From CAYJFD01 sp964369605 (GTDB lineage Bacteria > Bacteroidota > Bacteroidia > Bacteroidales > UBA932): a stretch of 64,000 nt of DNA. The translations under genes and the position numbers were made by a program. Shown here piece after piece: positions 42,636 to 50,534 of this stretch (within the stretch, counting starts at the first letter, position 1; every line of letters begins with the position of its first letter). The notes beneath the pieces were generated by a model, which did not search any database, was not told the origin of the DNA, and worked only from the letters and a program-made list of their open reading frames with translations. The stretch spans positions 1 to 64,000 of the forward strand of contig CAYJFD010000003.1 of assembly GCA_964369605.1 (NCBI GenBank), given 5' to 3'.

Positions 42636-43934
42636 ATGAAAAAATCGATTTTATTTATTCTATCAGGACTATTATGGCTTAGTTTCCAGTCTTGTGGCTC
42701 ATCTTACAGCTATAATTCCCAGTATGAAAATGGAATTTACAGCACCCCTTCTTCAGATAACAAGAAACTTGCTAGACTAGAAGAAAAAGTTGATAGTCTA
42801 GTTCAGGTCACTGAAGCCCAATACGCATCTGCATACACTATAATTGAGAAATCTGAACCTATAACTCCTCAGGAAACTAAGGAAGTAGAATACATCGTTA
42901 TAGAGGAACAAGAGCCAGAGATAGAGATTAACTATATTATAGTGGATTATGACCCTTGGGACTATTACTATTGCAGACCATGGTCTTTTAGTTTTAGCTA
43001 CTCTTGGAATTCTTGGTACGGCCCATCTTGGGGCTGGGGCTGGGGATATCATAGCTATTGGCACAACCCTTGGTATGACCCATGGTACGGCTACGGTGGT
43101 TGGTACGGATATGGCGGTTGGTACGGTGGCTGGTACGATCCATGGTACTATGGCTATAATTACCATCCTCATCACCATCGCCCAAGAAAAGATTATGTCT
43201 ACGGAGGAAGAGGTACAGCTTATAATAGAAGCGGCCTAGCCCAAAGATCTTCATCTTCTGCATCTACTTCGCCTCTAAGATCTAGGACAAACCTAGCTAA
43301 TGGAGCGACAAGATCAAATTCGTCAGTTAATAGTTCTACTCGTAATAATTCACTAAGAGTTAGTACTGCCGTAGATAATAGTGCTACATCAACAGTTTCT
43401 AGATTTAAAAGCGAGAATATTAGACGCAGTAGTAATGTTGCAGCTCAAAGTGGCTCTAGCTCATCTATAGGAAGAGCTAATAATAGTTCTTCAAGTAATT
43501 CGCTTAGGGCATCTTCATCAAGCTCAAGTGTTGCAGCTGGATCTTATGATAAAATTAATGTAAATAGCTCCTTTGAGTCTAACAGTAACGCAAAATACCG
43601 TAGAAGCACTAACAGTGCAAATAGAGCGACAAGTGCGACAAGTGCAACTAGCGTAACTAATGCAAGCAGGGCTAATAACTCCAATTCTAGTTTCTCTACT
43701 TCCTCAAGAAATAATAGTGGTAATTCGAATTCTGTTAATAGATCATACCAAAGTTCACAAGAAGAGAGAACATCTAAATCTAGCATCTCACGTTCTTCAA
43801 ACTCTTCTAAGAGCACAAGTAGATCGAGTACAGTTAGAAGTTCAGGTACTACTAGTAGAAGCTCAGGAACTGTAAGAAGCTCTGGTGGAGGTAGTGTTAG
43901 AAGTTCTGGCGGAAGTACAAGAATTAGTAGATAA
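42636..43934 (+). CDS. unusual Trp/Tyr/Gly-rich and Ser/Asn/Arg-rich lipoprotein
   Basis: A 432-residue predicted lipoprotein (lipobox FQSC, Cys at 20). Three parts: a helical N-terminus with LARLEEKVDSLVQVTE (about 47-62); a stretch at about 127-186 dominated by Trp, Tyr and Gly with repeats such as YGGWYGYGGWYGGWY and a HPHHHRPRKD end; and a 240-residue tail of Ser, Asn, Arg, Thr and Gly ending in RSSGGGSVRSSGGSTRISR. The start is preceded by a perfect AGGAGG at 42625-42630, the only strong Shine-Dalgarno I noticed in the window. A FadL-like porin gene follows after 24 bp. Surface or cell-wall structural role is a guess. Confidence 0.85.
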   Translation: MKKSILFILSGLLWLSFQSCGSSYSYNSQYENGIYSTPSSDNKKLARLEEKVDSLVQVTEAQYASAYTIIEKSEPITPQETKEVEYIVIEEQEPEIEINYIIVDYDPWDYYYCRPWSFSFSYSWNSWYGPSWGWGWGYHSYWHNPWYDPWYGYGGWYGYGGWYGGWYDPWYYGYNYHPHHHRPRKDYVYGGRGTAYNRSGLAQRSSSSASTSPLRSRTNLANGATRSNSSVNSSTRNNSLRVSTAVDNSATSTVSRFKSENIRRSSNVAAQSGSSSSIGRANNSSSSNSLRASSSSSSVAAGSYDKINVNSSFESNSNAKYRRSTNSANRATSATSATSVTNASRANNSNSSFSTSSRNNSGNSNSVNRSYQSSQEERTSKSSISRSSNSSKSTSRSSTVRSSGTTSRSSGTVRSSGGGSVRSSGGSTRISR

Positions 43935-43958
43935 ATATTTCCCTAAAATTTATAAACG

Positions 43959-45515
43959 ATGAAAAAATTAATATTAGTAAGTATATTTTTTGTGTTGGGC
44001 TATACATATAGCTTCGCTCAGTTTAATCCGATTTATTCGTGGGATGCTCTAAAGTTTTCTGAGAGAAACTACGATGGAACTGCGAGATCTATGGCTATGG
44101 GTAACGCTTTCACTGCGCTGGGCGCGGATATGGGAGCACTTCACATTAATCCTGCTTCGTCTGGAGTATTTAGATACTCTGAGTTCTCTATAACACCTGC
44201 AACTAACTCAAGTGTAGTTAATTCGAATTATTTAGGAAATAGTAAAAAGAATATTAACACCCGTGTTACCCTTAATAATATTGGCTACCTAAGTTCTGTA
44301 TTAGTTACAGGTAACAAGTATGGATTAAGATACCTTAATTTATCCATCTCTGGCACTACTAATAATAACTTCAACTATAGAACGAGCGCAAGTGGCGTAA
44401 ACGCGGCAAATAGTTGGGCAGCAAGTATTGCAGCTGGCAGCGAAGGATATAGGCAGGGTGATCTTGAGATGACGGAATCAAATCCTTTGGCTCCTTTTGA
44501 AATGGGTATTGCTCCTTGGAGCTCTATCTTAGCATGGAATACTTTTGCTATCGATGCTATTAGCCCTGGAGGTAGTAGCTATGTGGGAATCACTGAGAAT
44601 ATAGATGCAAATGGGAATATTTATTTGGGAGGATCGTTAAATCAGAGTTACACTAAAGAGATAACAGGTAGTAATCAGGAATTCACGTTTAACTTAGGAG
44701 GAAATGTTTCAGATAAATTCTTCTTTGGGGCAAATTTATCGATTCACTCTCTTAATCATTATGTATATGAACGTTATAGCGAGTCTGCGGTTAATCCAAA
44801 TGATTTTGATACTAAGTTTCAGTCCCTTACTTATGAAAATGTAGTAAATACTACAGGGGTAGGTTTTAGTATGAAGGCTGGTATCATTTACCTTCCTATT
44901 AGAGGATTAAGATTAGGTGCTTCTATTTCTACTCCTACTTGGTTCTCACTTGAGGAGAATCTAGAGAGCGGCATAACTACCTATGCTGATGGTAAAGAAT
45001 ATTTTGCATACTCACCTATAGGTTTTTATGAATATGGTCTTAATACTCCTTTTATATGGAATATTGGAGCGGCTTATGTATTAGGTAACCTTGCGACTTT
45101 AAGTTTCGATTATGAGAGTATTAATTATTCTAATATTCACCTATACAGTCAGCACGATTCGAGTGGCATCCTAGATGGAGAAAACAGCTTTATGAGTCAG
45201 TATTTTAATGCTACTCATTACCTTAGAGCTGGATTTGAGTTTAAAGTTCACTCGAATGTTGTACTGAGAGCTGGATATAATTATATCTCTAGTCCTATTG
45301 AGGAGTTTGATATGTCTAAGCAGCTAGCCTCAGTCGGTATTGGTTATATGAATAGAGATGGCTTCTTTATCGATCTAGCATACCAGCAACAGTGCAACAC
45401 AAATGACGAGAGTCTTTATATTTATAATGCATACGAAGGTTCTGGAAATATTCCAGAATTCAATTCGACTGCTAGGACATGGAAGATAGCTCTTACTGTA
45501 GGAGCACGTTTCTAA
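43959..45515 (+). CDS. FadL/OmpP1-type outer-membrane transport protein
   Basis: A 518-residue beta-barrel protein: signal peptide to about SFAQ (residue 21), then an N-terminal ARSMAMGNAFTALGADMGALHINPAS, the hallmark of the Bacteroidota OmpP1/FadL group, and regularly alternating strands to an aromatic end (TWKIALTVGARF). FadL relatives transport long-chain fatty acids and other hydrophobics; the cargo here is unknown. Second gene after the Trp/Tyr/Gly-rich lipoprotein. The stop codon overlaps the end of the convergent wbqC gene. Confidence 0.88.
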   Translation: MKKLILVSIFFVLGYTYSFAQFNPIYSWDALKFSERNYDGTARSMAMGNAFTALGADMGALHINPASSGVFRYSEFSITPATNSSVVNSNYLGNSKKNINTRVTLNNIGYLSSVLVTGNKYGLRYLNLSISGTTNNNFNYRTSASGVNAANSWAASIAAGSEGYRQGDLEMTESNPLAPFEMGIAPWSSILAWNTFAIDAISPGGSSYVGITENIDANGNIYLGGSLNQSYTKEITGSNQEFTFNLGGNVSDKFFFGANLSIHSLNHYVYERYSESAVNPNDFDTKFQSLTYENVVNTTGVGFSMKAGIIYLPIRGLRLGASISTPTWFSLEENLESGITTYADGKEYFAYSPIGFYEYGLNTPFIWNIGAAYVLGNLATLSFDYESINYSNIHLYSQHDSSGILDGENSFMSQYFNATHYLRAGFEFKVHSNVVLRAGYNYISSPIEEFDMSKQLASVGIGYMNRDGFFIDLAYQQQCNTNDESLYIYNAYEGSGNIPEFNSTARTWKIALTVGARF

Positions 45516-46153
45516 ATTAAGAAAGAGATAGCATTTGGCCCTTCGTTGAAAAGAAGATCCAATATAGATAAGTTAGAGAGATAACCTTGCTGTTGGGAAA
45601 ATACCTGATAGTAAGGTTTTTCTTTTATAGGATTTTCACCCTCGAATATTGGGCTAGGCTTTTTGGGGCTTATTAGGCTTCTATAATCTTTTACTTCTTC
45701 TGGATAACTTGGAGTGTATACGGATGTCATCTGAAGCTCGTTATTTAAGCCGCAAAGTGGAACAATGGTTCTTAGTAAATTTGTATTTAGATCAAGAAGA
45801 TATTTCTCTTTGTACTCTAGCATGGCAAATATCTCGTCTTGATAATATTCAAAGAAAGGAGATGATGCATAGGCTGACACTAGAGCCCTCTGGTGCTGCT
45901 GCAACCAAGGTTTTGAATAGTCTATTTCGATATCTGAAATTAGGCTAGATTCTGTTTTTTTTATAGGTATAGAAAGGGACAACACACCCGTTGGAGTGGA
46001 TATGTTGCACCTATTTCTATATGTTTGTTTTTGGTAGTTCTCGCAAGTCTCTACTTTAGCAAGTTTAGACTTTGCAATAGCTACAAAATAGTCTATTGGG
46101 GGGAAATATGCCGTAGATAAAACTGTATCTACTGGAATAATATTACTCATCAA
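45512..46153 (-). CDS. WbqC family protein
   Basis: A 213-residue cytoplasmic protein of the WbqC family, which is linked to surface polysaccharide loci and whose reaction is not settled. Diagnostic is STAYFPPIDYFVAIAKSKLAKVETCENYQKQTYRNRCNI at about 13-50 (the family's YFPPxxYF and YxKQTYRNR motifs), followed by LSIPI and WLQQHQRALVSAYASSPFFEYYQDE. Start overlaps lpxA by 11 bp, so translation is probably coupled; a Met-Met start leaves a 3-base uncertainty. Confidence 0.88.
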   Translation of the reverse strand: MMSNIIPVDTVLSTAYFPPIDYFVAIAKSKLAKVETCENYQKQTYRNRCNISTPTGVLSLSIPIKKTESSLISDIEIDYSKPWLQQHQRALVSAYASSPFFEYYQDEIFAMLEYKEKYLLDLNTNLLRTIVPLCGLNNELQMTSVYTPSYPEEVKDYRSLISPKKPSPIFEGENPIKEKPYYQVFSQQQGYLSNLSILDLLFNEGPNAISFLI

Positions 46154-46949
46154 TACTTATATCGCCTGTAAACTTAACAATTCCTCTTTTTGAATTCTTA
46201 ATGAAGCTTAAGATGATATTTTTCTCCTCAGTATCAGGAAATCCTTTTTCTATCTCTCTACAAGCATCTGAACGATTTAGACCACTGTTATATACAACAT
46301 TATATATCGCTTTGATTCTATCTATCTGTTCATTTGTAAATCCTCTTCTGCGAAGTCCTACTATATTTATTCCTACGTATGATAGTGGTCTATGACCTGC
46401 TAATGCGTATGGAGGAACGTCTTTTGTTATCATTGAACCACCAGAGATCATAGCGTGAATTCCTATCTTCGAGAATTGGTGAGCAGCTGATGCTCCTCCT
46501 ATAATCGCCCAGTCATCTACTTCTGTCTCTCCTGCTAATCCTACATAACTAACTAAGATTACGTGGTTTCCAACTTTACAGTCGTGAGCAACGTGTGCAT
46601 AAGACATAACTAAACAGTGACTTCCGACTACAGTTTTATATTTTCCGCTTGCCGCTGTTCCTCTGTTTATAGTCACACACTCTCTAATCGTTGTGAAATC
46701 GCCTATTTCAACGTGCGTTATCTCCCCATCATATTTTAGATCCTGAGGTACAGCACCTAGAACTGCTCCTGGGAAAACTTTACAGTTTTTACCTATTTTG
46801 GTGTAGGCATAAATTGTTACATTTGGGCCTACTACTGTTCCTTCATCGATTTCTACATTTTCTTCTATGTAGCAAAATGGTCCGATCTCAACATTCTTCC
46901 CGATTTTTGCATTCGCATGAACTACAGCTTGTGGTGATATTTTATTCAT
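46143..46949 (-). CDS. lpxA: UDP-N-acetylglucosamine acyltransferase LpxA
   Basis: First step of lipid A synthesis, adding a 3-hydroxyacyl chain to UDP-GlcNAc. The 268-residue product is a left-handed beta-helix of hexapeptide repeats (ISPQAVVHANAKIGKNVEIGPFCYIE), with the catalytic His in MSYAHVAHDCKVG and the C-terminal helical domain (GFTNEQIDRIKAIYNVVYNSGLN). Overlaps lpxC by 8 bp. Confidence 0.96.
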   Translation of the reverse strand: MNKISPQAVVHANAKIGKNVEIGPFCYIEENVEIDEGTVVGPNVTIYAYTKIGKNCKVFPGAVLGAVPQDLKYDGEITHVEIGDFTTIRECVTINRGTAASGKYKTVVGSHCLVMSYAHVAHDCKVGNHVILVSYVGLAGETEVDDWAIIGGASAAHQFSKIGIHAMISGGSMITKDVPPYALAGHRPLSYVGINIVGLRRRGFTNEQIDRIKAIYNVVYNSGLNRSDACREIEKGFPDTEEKNIILSFIKNSKRGIVKFTGDISIDE

Positions 46950-47868
46950 TATTCATATTTTTTTGAGCCTCTCTTAGCATACCCGCCATACAAGTATTAA
47001 GCTGATGTCCTGGCTTATAGGCTATTACTTTAGCCTTAATTCTAAATCCAGCTAGAGCTAGATCGCCAAGTACATCTAATAGTTTGTGTCGAGCACACTC
47101 GTTTGGATATCTTAATACTAAGTTGTTTAAGTATCCTTCTGAGAGTCTTTCTAATTTTTCTACATTAAAGAGAGAGGTCATCTCATCTAGTTCTTGTTGT
47201 GGTACTGGATTCTCTATTACAACGATTGCATTTTCTGCATCTCCTCCACGTATTAAATTATTCTGGAATAAATATTTTAATTCATGGAAGAATACAAAGG
47301 TACGGCACGGCGCTATTTCTTCTTTAAAATCCGTCTCCTCGTTATAGTATGCCTCTTGCACTCCTAATATCTTTGAATTAAAATCGATACGCACTTCTAC
47401 AGAAAATGTATCAGCTGGTATGATTCTAATTTCTGAACCTGTATGTTCGTCTTTATGATATAATTCTTGGGTTGGTTTGTAATAGTATCTTTCTTCGTCT
47501 TGCTCTTGTAAGCCTGCCTTAGATATCTCTTCAGCAAAACTTCTACTGCTACCATCCATAATCGGAGCCTCTTCGCTTGATAATTCTATTATCGCATTAT
47601 CAACACCAAGTCCTACAAATGTAGCTAGTATATGTTCAATTGTCAGGGCTCTTGCCTTTTCAAAAGATAAAGTAGTGTTTCTCTCACTTTTAACCACATA
47701 ATCCGAGTTTGCAGGGAATTCGACTATTCCCTCTTCAGTTTCTCTCCTTATTAGCACTCCAGTATTTACTGGCGCAGGATGGATAGTCATAGTCACTTCC
47801 TTGCCAGAATGAAGACCCTTCCCTAGGAAAGTATGTGATTTAATTAAAGTTTTTTGTAATTCTCGCAT
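46942..47868 (-). CDS. lpxC: UDP-3-O-acyl-N-acetylglucosamine deacetylase LpxC, without FabZ fusion
   Basis: Zinc deacetylase, the committed step of lipid A synthesis. The 308-residue product has both LpxC domains: KSHTFLGKGLHSGKEVTMTIHPAP at the start, TIEHILATFVGLGVDN with a zinc His near residue 78, EEAPIMDGSS, and the C-terminal PNECARHKLLDVLGDLALAG with the other ligands. The end is right after the LpxC core (MAGMLREAQKN). In Bacteroidales LpxC is usually about 460 residues because FabZ is fused to it; here the fusion partner is absent and a separate fabZ exists at 3183-3617. Confidence 0.95.
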   Translation of the reverse strand: MRELQKTLIKSHTFLGKGLHSGKEVTMTIHPAPVNTGVLIRRETEEGIVEFPANSDYVVKSERNTTLSFEKARALTIEHILATFVGLGVDNAIIELSSEEAPIMDGSSRSFAEEISKAGLQEQDEERYYYKPTQELYHKDEHTGSEIRIIPADTFSVEVRIDFNSKILGVQEAYYNEETDFKEEIAPCRTFVFFHELKYLFQNNLIRGGDAENAIVVIENPVPQQELDEMTSLFNVEKLERLSEGYLNNLVLRYPNECARHKLLDVLGDLALAGFRIKAKVIAYKPGHQLNTCMAGMLREAQKNMNNE

Positions 47869-47902
47869 CTTATCTTCTTATATTCAATCGGCAAAGATAG
47901 TA

Positions 47903-48886
47903 TTATTTTGCAGAATTTCTAAAATTCAGAAAAGCTTTTACAAATACTTTGTGCTCTAAAGCAGGAGAGCCTATGAATACCTTTCCTGACTCTTTTATGC
48001 TTTTTGTTAATCCTGTTTGGGCTGCAAATACTGTCTTATCCGCGATAGAAAGGTGTCCTGATATCCCTACTTGACCTGCTAGGACACAGTTTTTTCCTAT
48101 TTTCGAAGAACCAGCGATTCCTGATTGCGCAGCTATTACTGTATTCTCATCCACCTCTACGTTATGCGCTACCTGGACTAAATTATCTAACTTCACACCC
48201 TTCCTAACGATAGTAGGACCTATTGAGCCTCTATCTATAGTAGTATTAGCTCCTATCTCGCAGTCGTCTTCGATTATGACATTGCCCAACTGGGGCACTT
48301 TCTTATAAGAACCGTCAGGCATAGGGGCAAAGCCAAAACCGTCCGCACCTATTACCGCATTCGAATGGATAATACAGTTACTTCCTATTTTGCAGTCATC
48401 GTATATTTTAACGCCCGCATATATTACTGTGTTATCTCCTATCTCAACTCCACTTCCAATATATACCTGAGGGTAAATATCACAGTTCTTCCCTATTTTT
48501 GCTGTTTTCGAGACTACTGAATATACTCCTATCGTTGTCCCCTTTCCTATTTTCGTAAAAAGATGTTTGTAACATAATCCTGTTGGGATGAGTCGCTTTT
48601 TCTTGGAGTTTTGAACAAGGGTCATTACCTCAGCTATGGATTCGTAAGCATTTTTAACTCTTATGAGTGTTGCCTTCACTTCTCCTTGTAACTCAAAGGA
48701 GTCGTTTATAATTATTGCTGAAGCTTTACTTGTGTATATGTATTTTTCGTATTTAGGGTTAGCTAAAAAAGATATACTTCCTGGCTTACCACTCTCTATT
48801 CTTGAAATTTTGCTAATTCTTGCATCTGCGTTCCCTTCTACCTTACCAGATATGTGGTCAGCTATTTCTCTAATTGTAAGATCCAT
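47903..48886 (-). CDS. lpxD: UDP-3-O-(3-hydroxyacyl)glucosamine N-acyltransferase LpxD
   Basis: Third enzyme of lipid A synthesis. The 327-residue product has the N-terminal uridine-binding domain (about 1-100; ISFLANPKYEKYIYTSKASAIII), then hexapeptide repeats with the catalytic His in LDNLVQVAHNVEVDENTVIAAQSGIAGS, and a C-terminal helix. First gene of lpxD-lpxC-lpxA-wbqC, whose promoter is interlocked with that of rimP. Confidence 0.96.
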   Translation of the reverse strand: MDLTIREIADHISGKVEGNADARISKISRIESGKPGSISFLANPKYEKYIYTSKASAIIINDSFELQGEVKATLIRVKNAYESIAEVMTLVQNSKKKRLIPTGLCYKHLFTKIGKGTTIGVYSVVSKTAKIGKNCDIYPQVYIGSGVEIGDNTVIYAGVKIYDDCKIGSNCIIHSNAVIGADGFGFAPMPDGSYKKVPQLGNVIIEDDCEIGANTTIDRGSIGPTIVRKGVKLDNLVQVAHNVEVDENTVIAAQSGIAGSSKIGKNCVLAGQVGISGHLSIADKTVFAAQTGLTKSIKESGKVFIGSPALEHKVFVKAFLNFRNSAK

Positions 48887-48915
48887 AGTTTGAATGTTTT
48901 TTTCTTTAATTTATG

Positions 48916-48963
48916 CAAAAATACGTTATTTTTTGTATATATGGCAAAAAGTTCGTACTTTTG
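48916..48963. promoter_or_regulatory. interlocked divergent promoters of lpxD and rimP
   Basis: Plus strand TTTG (48932-48935), 20 bp, TACTTTTG (48956-48963) towards rimP. Minus strand TTTG (48945-48948), 21 bp, TATTTTTG (48916-48923) towards lpxD. Both match the consensus, and each -33 box lies inside the spacer of the other. Confidence 0.8.
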
Positions 48964-48984
48964 CACAGAATTAGATATGAGCAT

Positions 48985-49004
48985 AGGGGGACAGTAGTCC
49001 CCTT
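48985..49004 (+). promoter_or_regulatory. hairpin in the rimP leader
   Basis: GGGGAC (48987-48992) and GTCCCC (48997-49002) pair around an AGTA loop, extended by AG/TT. It lies in the 5' leader about 20 nt after the expected transcription start and 23 nt before rimP, a position where leader hairpins of this operon occur in other bacteria. Confidence 0.5.
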
Positions 49005-49026
49005 ATTTATTAATAAGATAGGCAAT

Positions 49027-49272
49027 ATGATAGAAAAGGACCTAATTGTAAATCTTCTAAGCGAGTATATCGCGGAAAATAATTTAGAACTAGTAGAAGT
49101 AAAAGTAAACAAAGCCAATAATATTAAGGTTTTCTTTACTGCACCTGATAGAAAGGTGGAAATTAATGATTGCTCGAAACTAAGTAGGTTTATTGAGAGC
49201 AAATTAGATAGAGAGAAGGAGGATTTTTCTCTAATGGTGAGCTCTGCTGAGAAGCCTATTAATCAAGAATAA
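49027..49272 (+). CDS. rimP: ribosome maturation factor RimP, N-terminal domain only
   Basis: 30S assembly factor. From the ATG at 49027 the product is 81 residues (MIEKDLIVNLLSEYIAENN). It contains the whole N-terminal alpha/beta domain, to the conserved LDREKEDFSLMVSSA, then ends after seven more residues (EKPINQE). Normal RimP continues here with GLDRPL and a C-terminal SH3-like domain, total about 150. nusA starts 20 bp after the stop, so no room remains for the rest. The open frame extends upstream to 48913, but that part includes the promoter and leader hairpin. Position before nusA-infB is the standard one. Confidence 0.85.
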   Translation: MIEKDLIVNLLSEYIAENNLELVEVKVNKANNIKVFFTAPDRKVEINDCSKLSRFIESKLDREKEDFSLMVSSAEKPINQE

Positions 49273-49292
49273 TAAAAACTACAAATACAGAT

Positions 49293-50522
49293 ATGGAATA
49301 TTCAAATTTAATTAGCACTTTCGCTGAGTTTAAAGAGCTTAAAAACATTGATAGACCTACTATGATGAGCGTCTTAGAGGACATCTTTCGCGGTCAACTT
49401 ACAAGAATGTATGGTTCGGCTGACAATTTTGATATCATTATCAATATTGATAAAGGTGACTTTGAGATCTGGAGAAATAGAGAGGTTGTTGAAACTGTGG
49501 AAGACTCAAATACACAGATAGCTAAGAGTGAGGTTGATAAAATAGATGATAGCTACGAAATCGGTGAAGATTTTACTGAGGAGATTAAATTTGCGGACTT
49601 CGGAAGACGAGGCATCTTAAATTTAAGACAGAGTCTTGCAAGTAGGATAATGGACATAGAGAAGGCTAATTTATTTAATAAATACAAGAACAAGATAGGT
49701 GAGATCCTTGTTGGTGAGATATACCAGGTTTGGAAGAAAGAAACGCTTATCATGGATGAAGAAGGTAATGAGTTAGTACTTCCTAAGACTGAACAAATCC
49801 CATCTGATTTTTTCAGAAAAGGAGATACAGCTAAAGCAGTTATTAAGAATGTAGAGATGAGAAATAGCACTCCTATTATCACTCTTTCTAGAACTGCGCC
49901 TGAATTCTTAGAGAGACTTTTTGAGCAAGAGGTACCAGAGATATTTGACGGCTTAATAACGATTAAGAAAGTTGTTCGTATTCCAGGAGAAAGAGCTAAG
50001 GTGTCTGTTGAATCTTACGACGAGCGCATAGACCCTGTTGGAGCTTGTGTAGGTGTTAAGGGTTCAAGAATACATAGAATAGTAAGAGAATTAAGAAATG
50101 AGAATATTGATATCATTAACTGGACATCAAATATTCAACTTCTAATCCAAAGAACTCTTAGTCCTGCGAAAGTATCTTCTATGAAGGTAAATGAGGACAC
50201 TAAGACTATTATCGTTTATCTAAAACCTAGCGAGGTATCGCTAGCTATAGGTAAGGGTGGTAACAACATCAAACTTGCCAGCCAATTAGCGGGGTATGAA
50301 ATAGATGTATTTAGAGAAATCGACGATGAGGAGGAGGACGTACTTCTTCCAGCTTTCTCTGACGAAATAGATCAATGGATACTTGATGCACTAAAGGCTA
50401 TAGGCTGTGACACTGCTAAGAGTGTACTATCACTATCAGTTGAAGAGATAGTAAAAAGAGCAGATTTAGAGGAAGAAACCGTAATAGAAATTCAGAAGAT
50501 TCTCCAGTCAGAATTTGAATAA
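49293..50522 (+). CDS. nusA: transcription termination/antitermination factor NusA
   Basis: RNA polymerase-binding elongation factor, 409 residues: N-terminal RNAP-binding domain (about 1-130), S1 domain (about 135-200; VGEIYQVWKKETLIMDEEGNELVLP), KH1 (about 205-275; RIPGERAKVSVESYDERIDPVGACVGVKGSRI) and KH2 (about 280-345; YLKPSEVSLAIGKGGNNIKLASQLAGYEID). The last ~60 residues are an acidic helical segment. Usual operon position, rimP-nusA-infB, 12 bp before infB. Confidence 0.96.
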   Translation: MEYSNLISTFAEFKELKNIDRPTMMSVLEDIFRGQLTRMYGSADNFDIIINIDKGDFEIWRNREVVETVEDSNTQIAKSEVDKIDDSYEIGEDFTEEIKFADFGRRGILNLRQSLASRIMDIEKANLFNKYKNKIGEILVGEIYQVWKKETLIMDEEGNELVLPKTEQIPSDFFRKGDTAKAVIKNVEMRNSTPIITLSRTAPEFLERLFEQEVPEIFDGLITIKKVVRIPGERAKVSVESYDERIDPVGACVGVKGSRIHRIVRELRNENIDIINWTSNIQLLIQRTLSPAKVSSMKVNEDTKTIIVYLKPSEVSLAIGKGGNNIKLASQLAGYEIDVFREIDDEEEDVLLPAFSDEIDQWILDALKAIGCDTAKSVLSLSVEEIVKRADLEEETVIEIQKILQSEFE

Positions 50523-50534
50523 AAAAGAAAAGAA

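Noticed and set aside
42798..43263. Open frames on both strands inside the Trp/Tyr/Gly-rich lipoprotein gene
   Set aside because: They are shadows of the biased codons; the forward lipoprotein has a signal peptide, lipobox and Shine-Dalgarno.
49272..49293. Frameshift hiding the rest of RimP
   Set aside because: Only 20 bp lie between the stop and the nusA start, so the missing ~70 residues cannot be in another frame.
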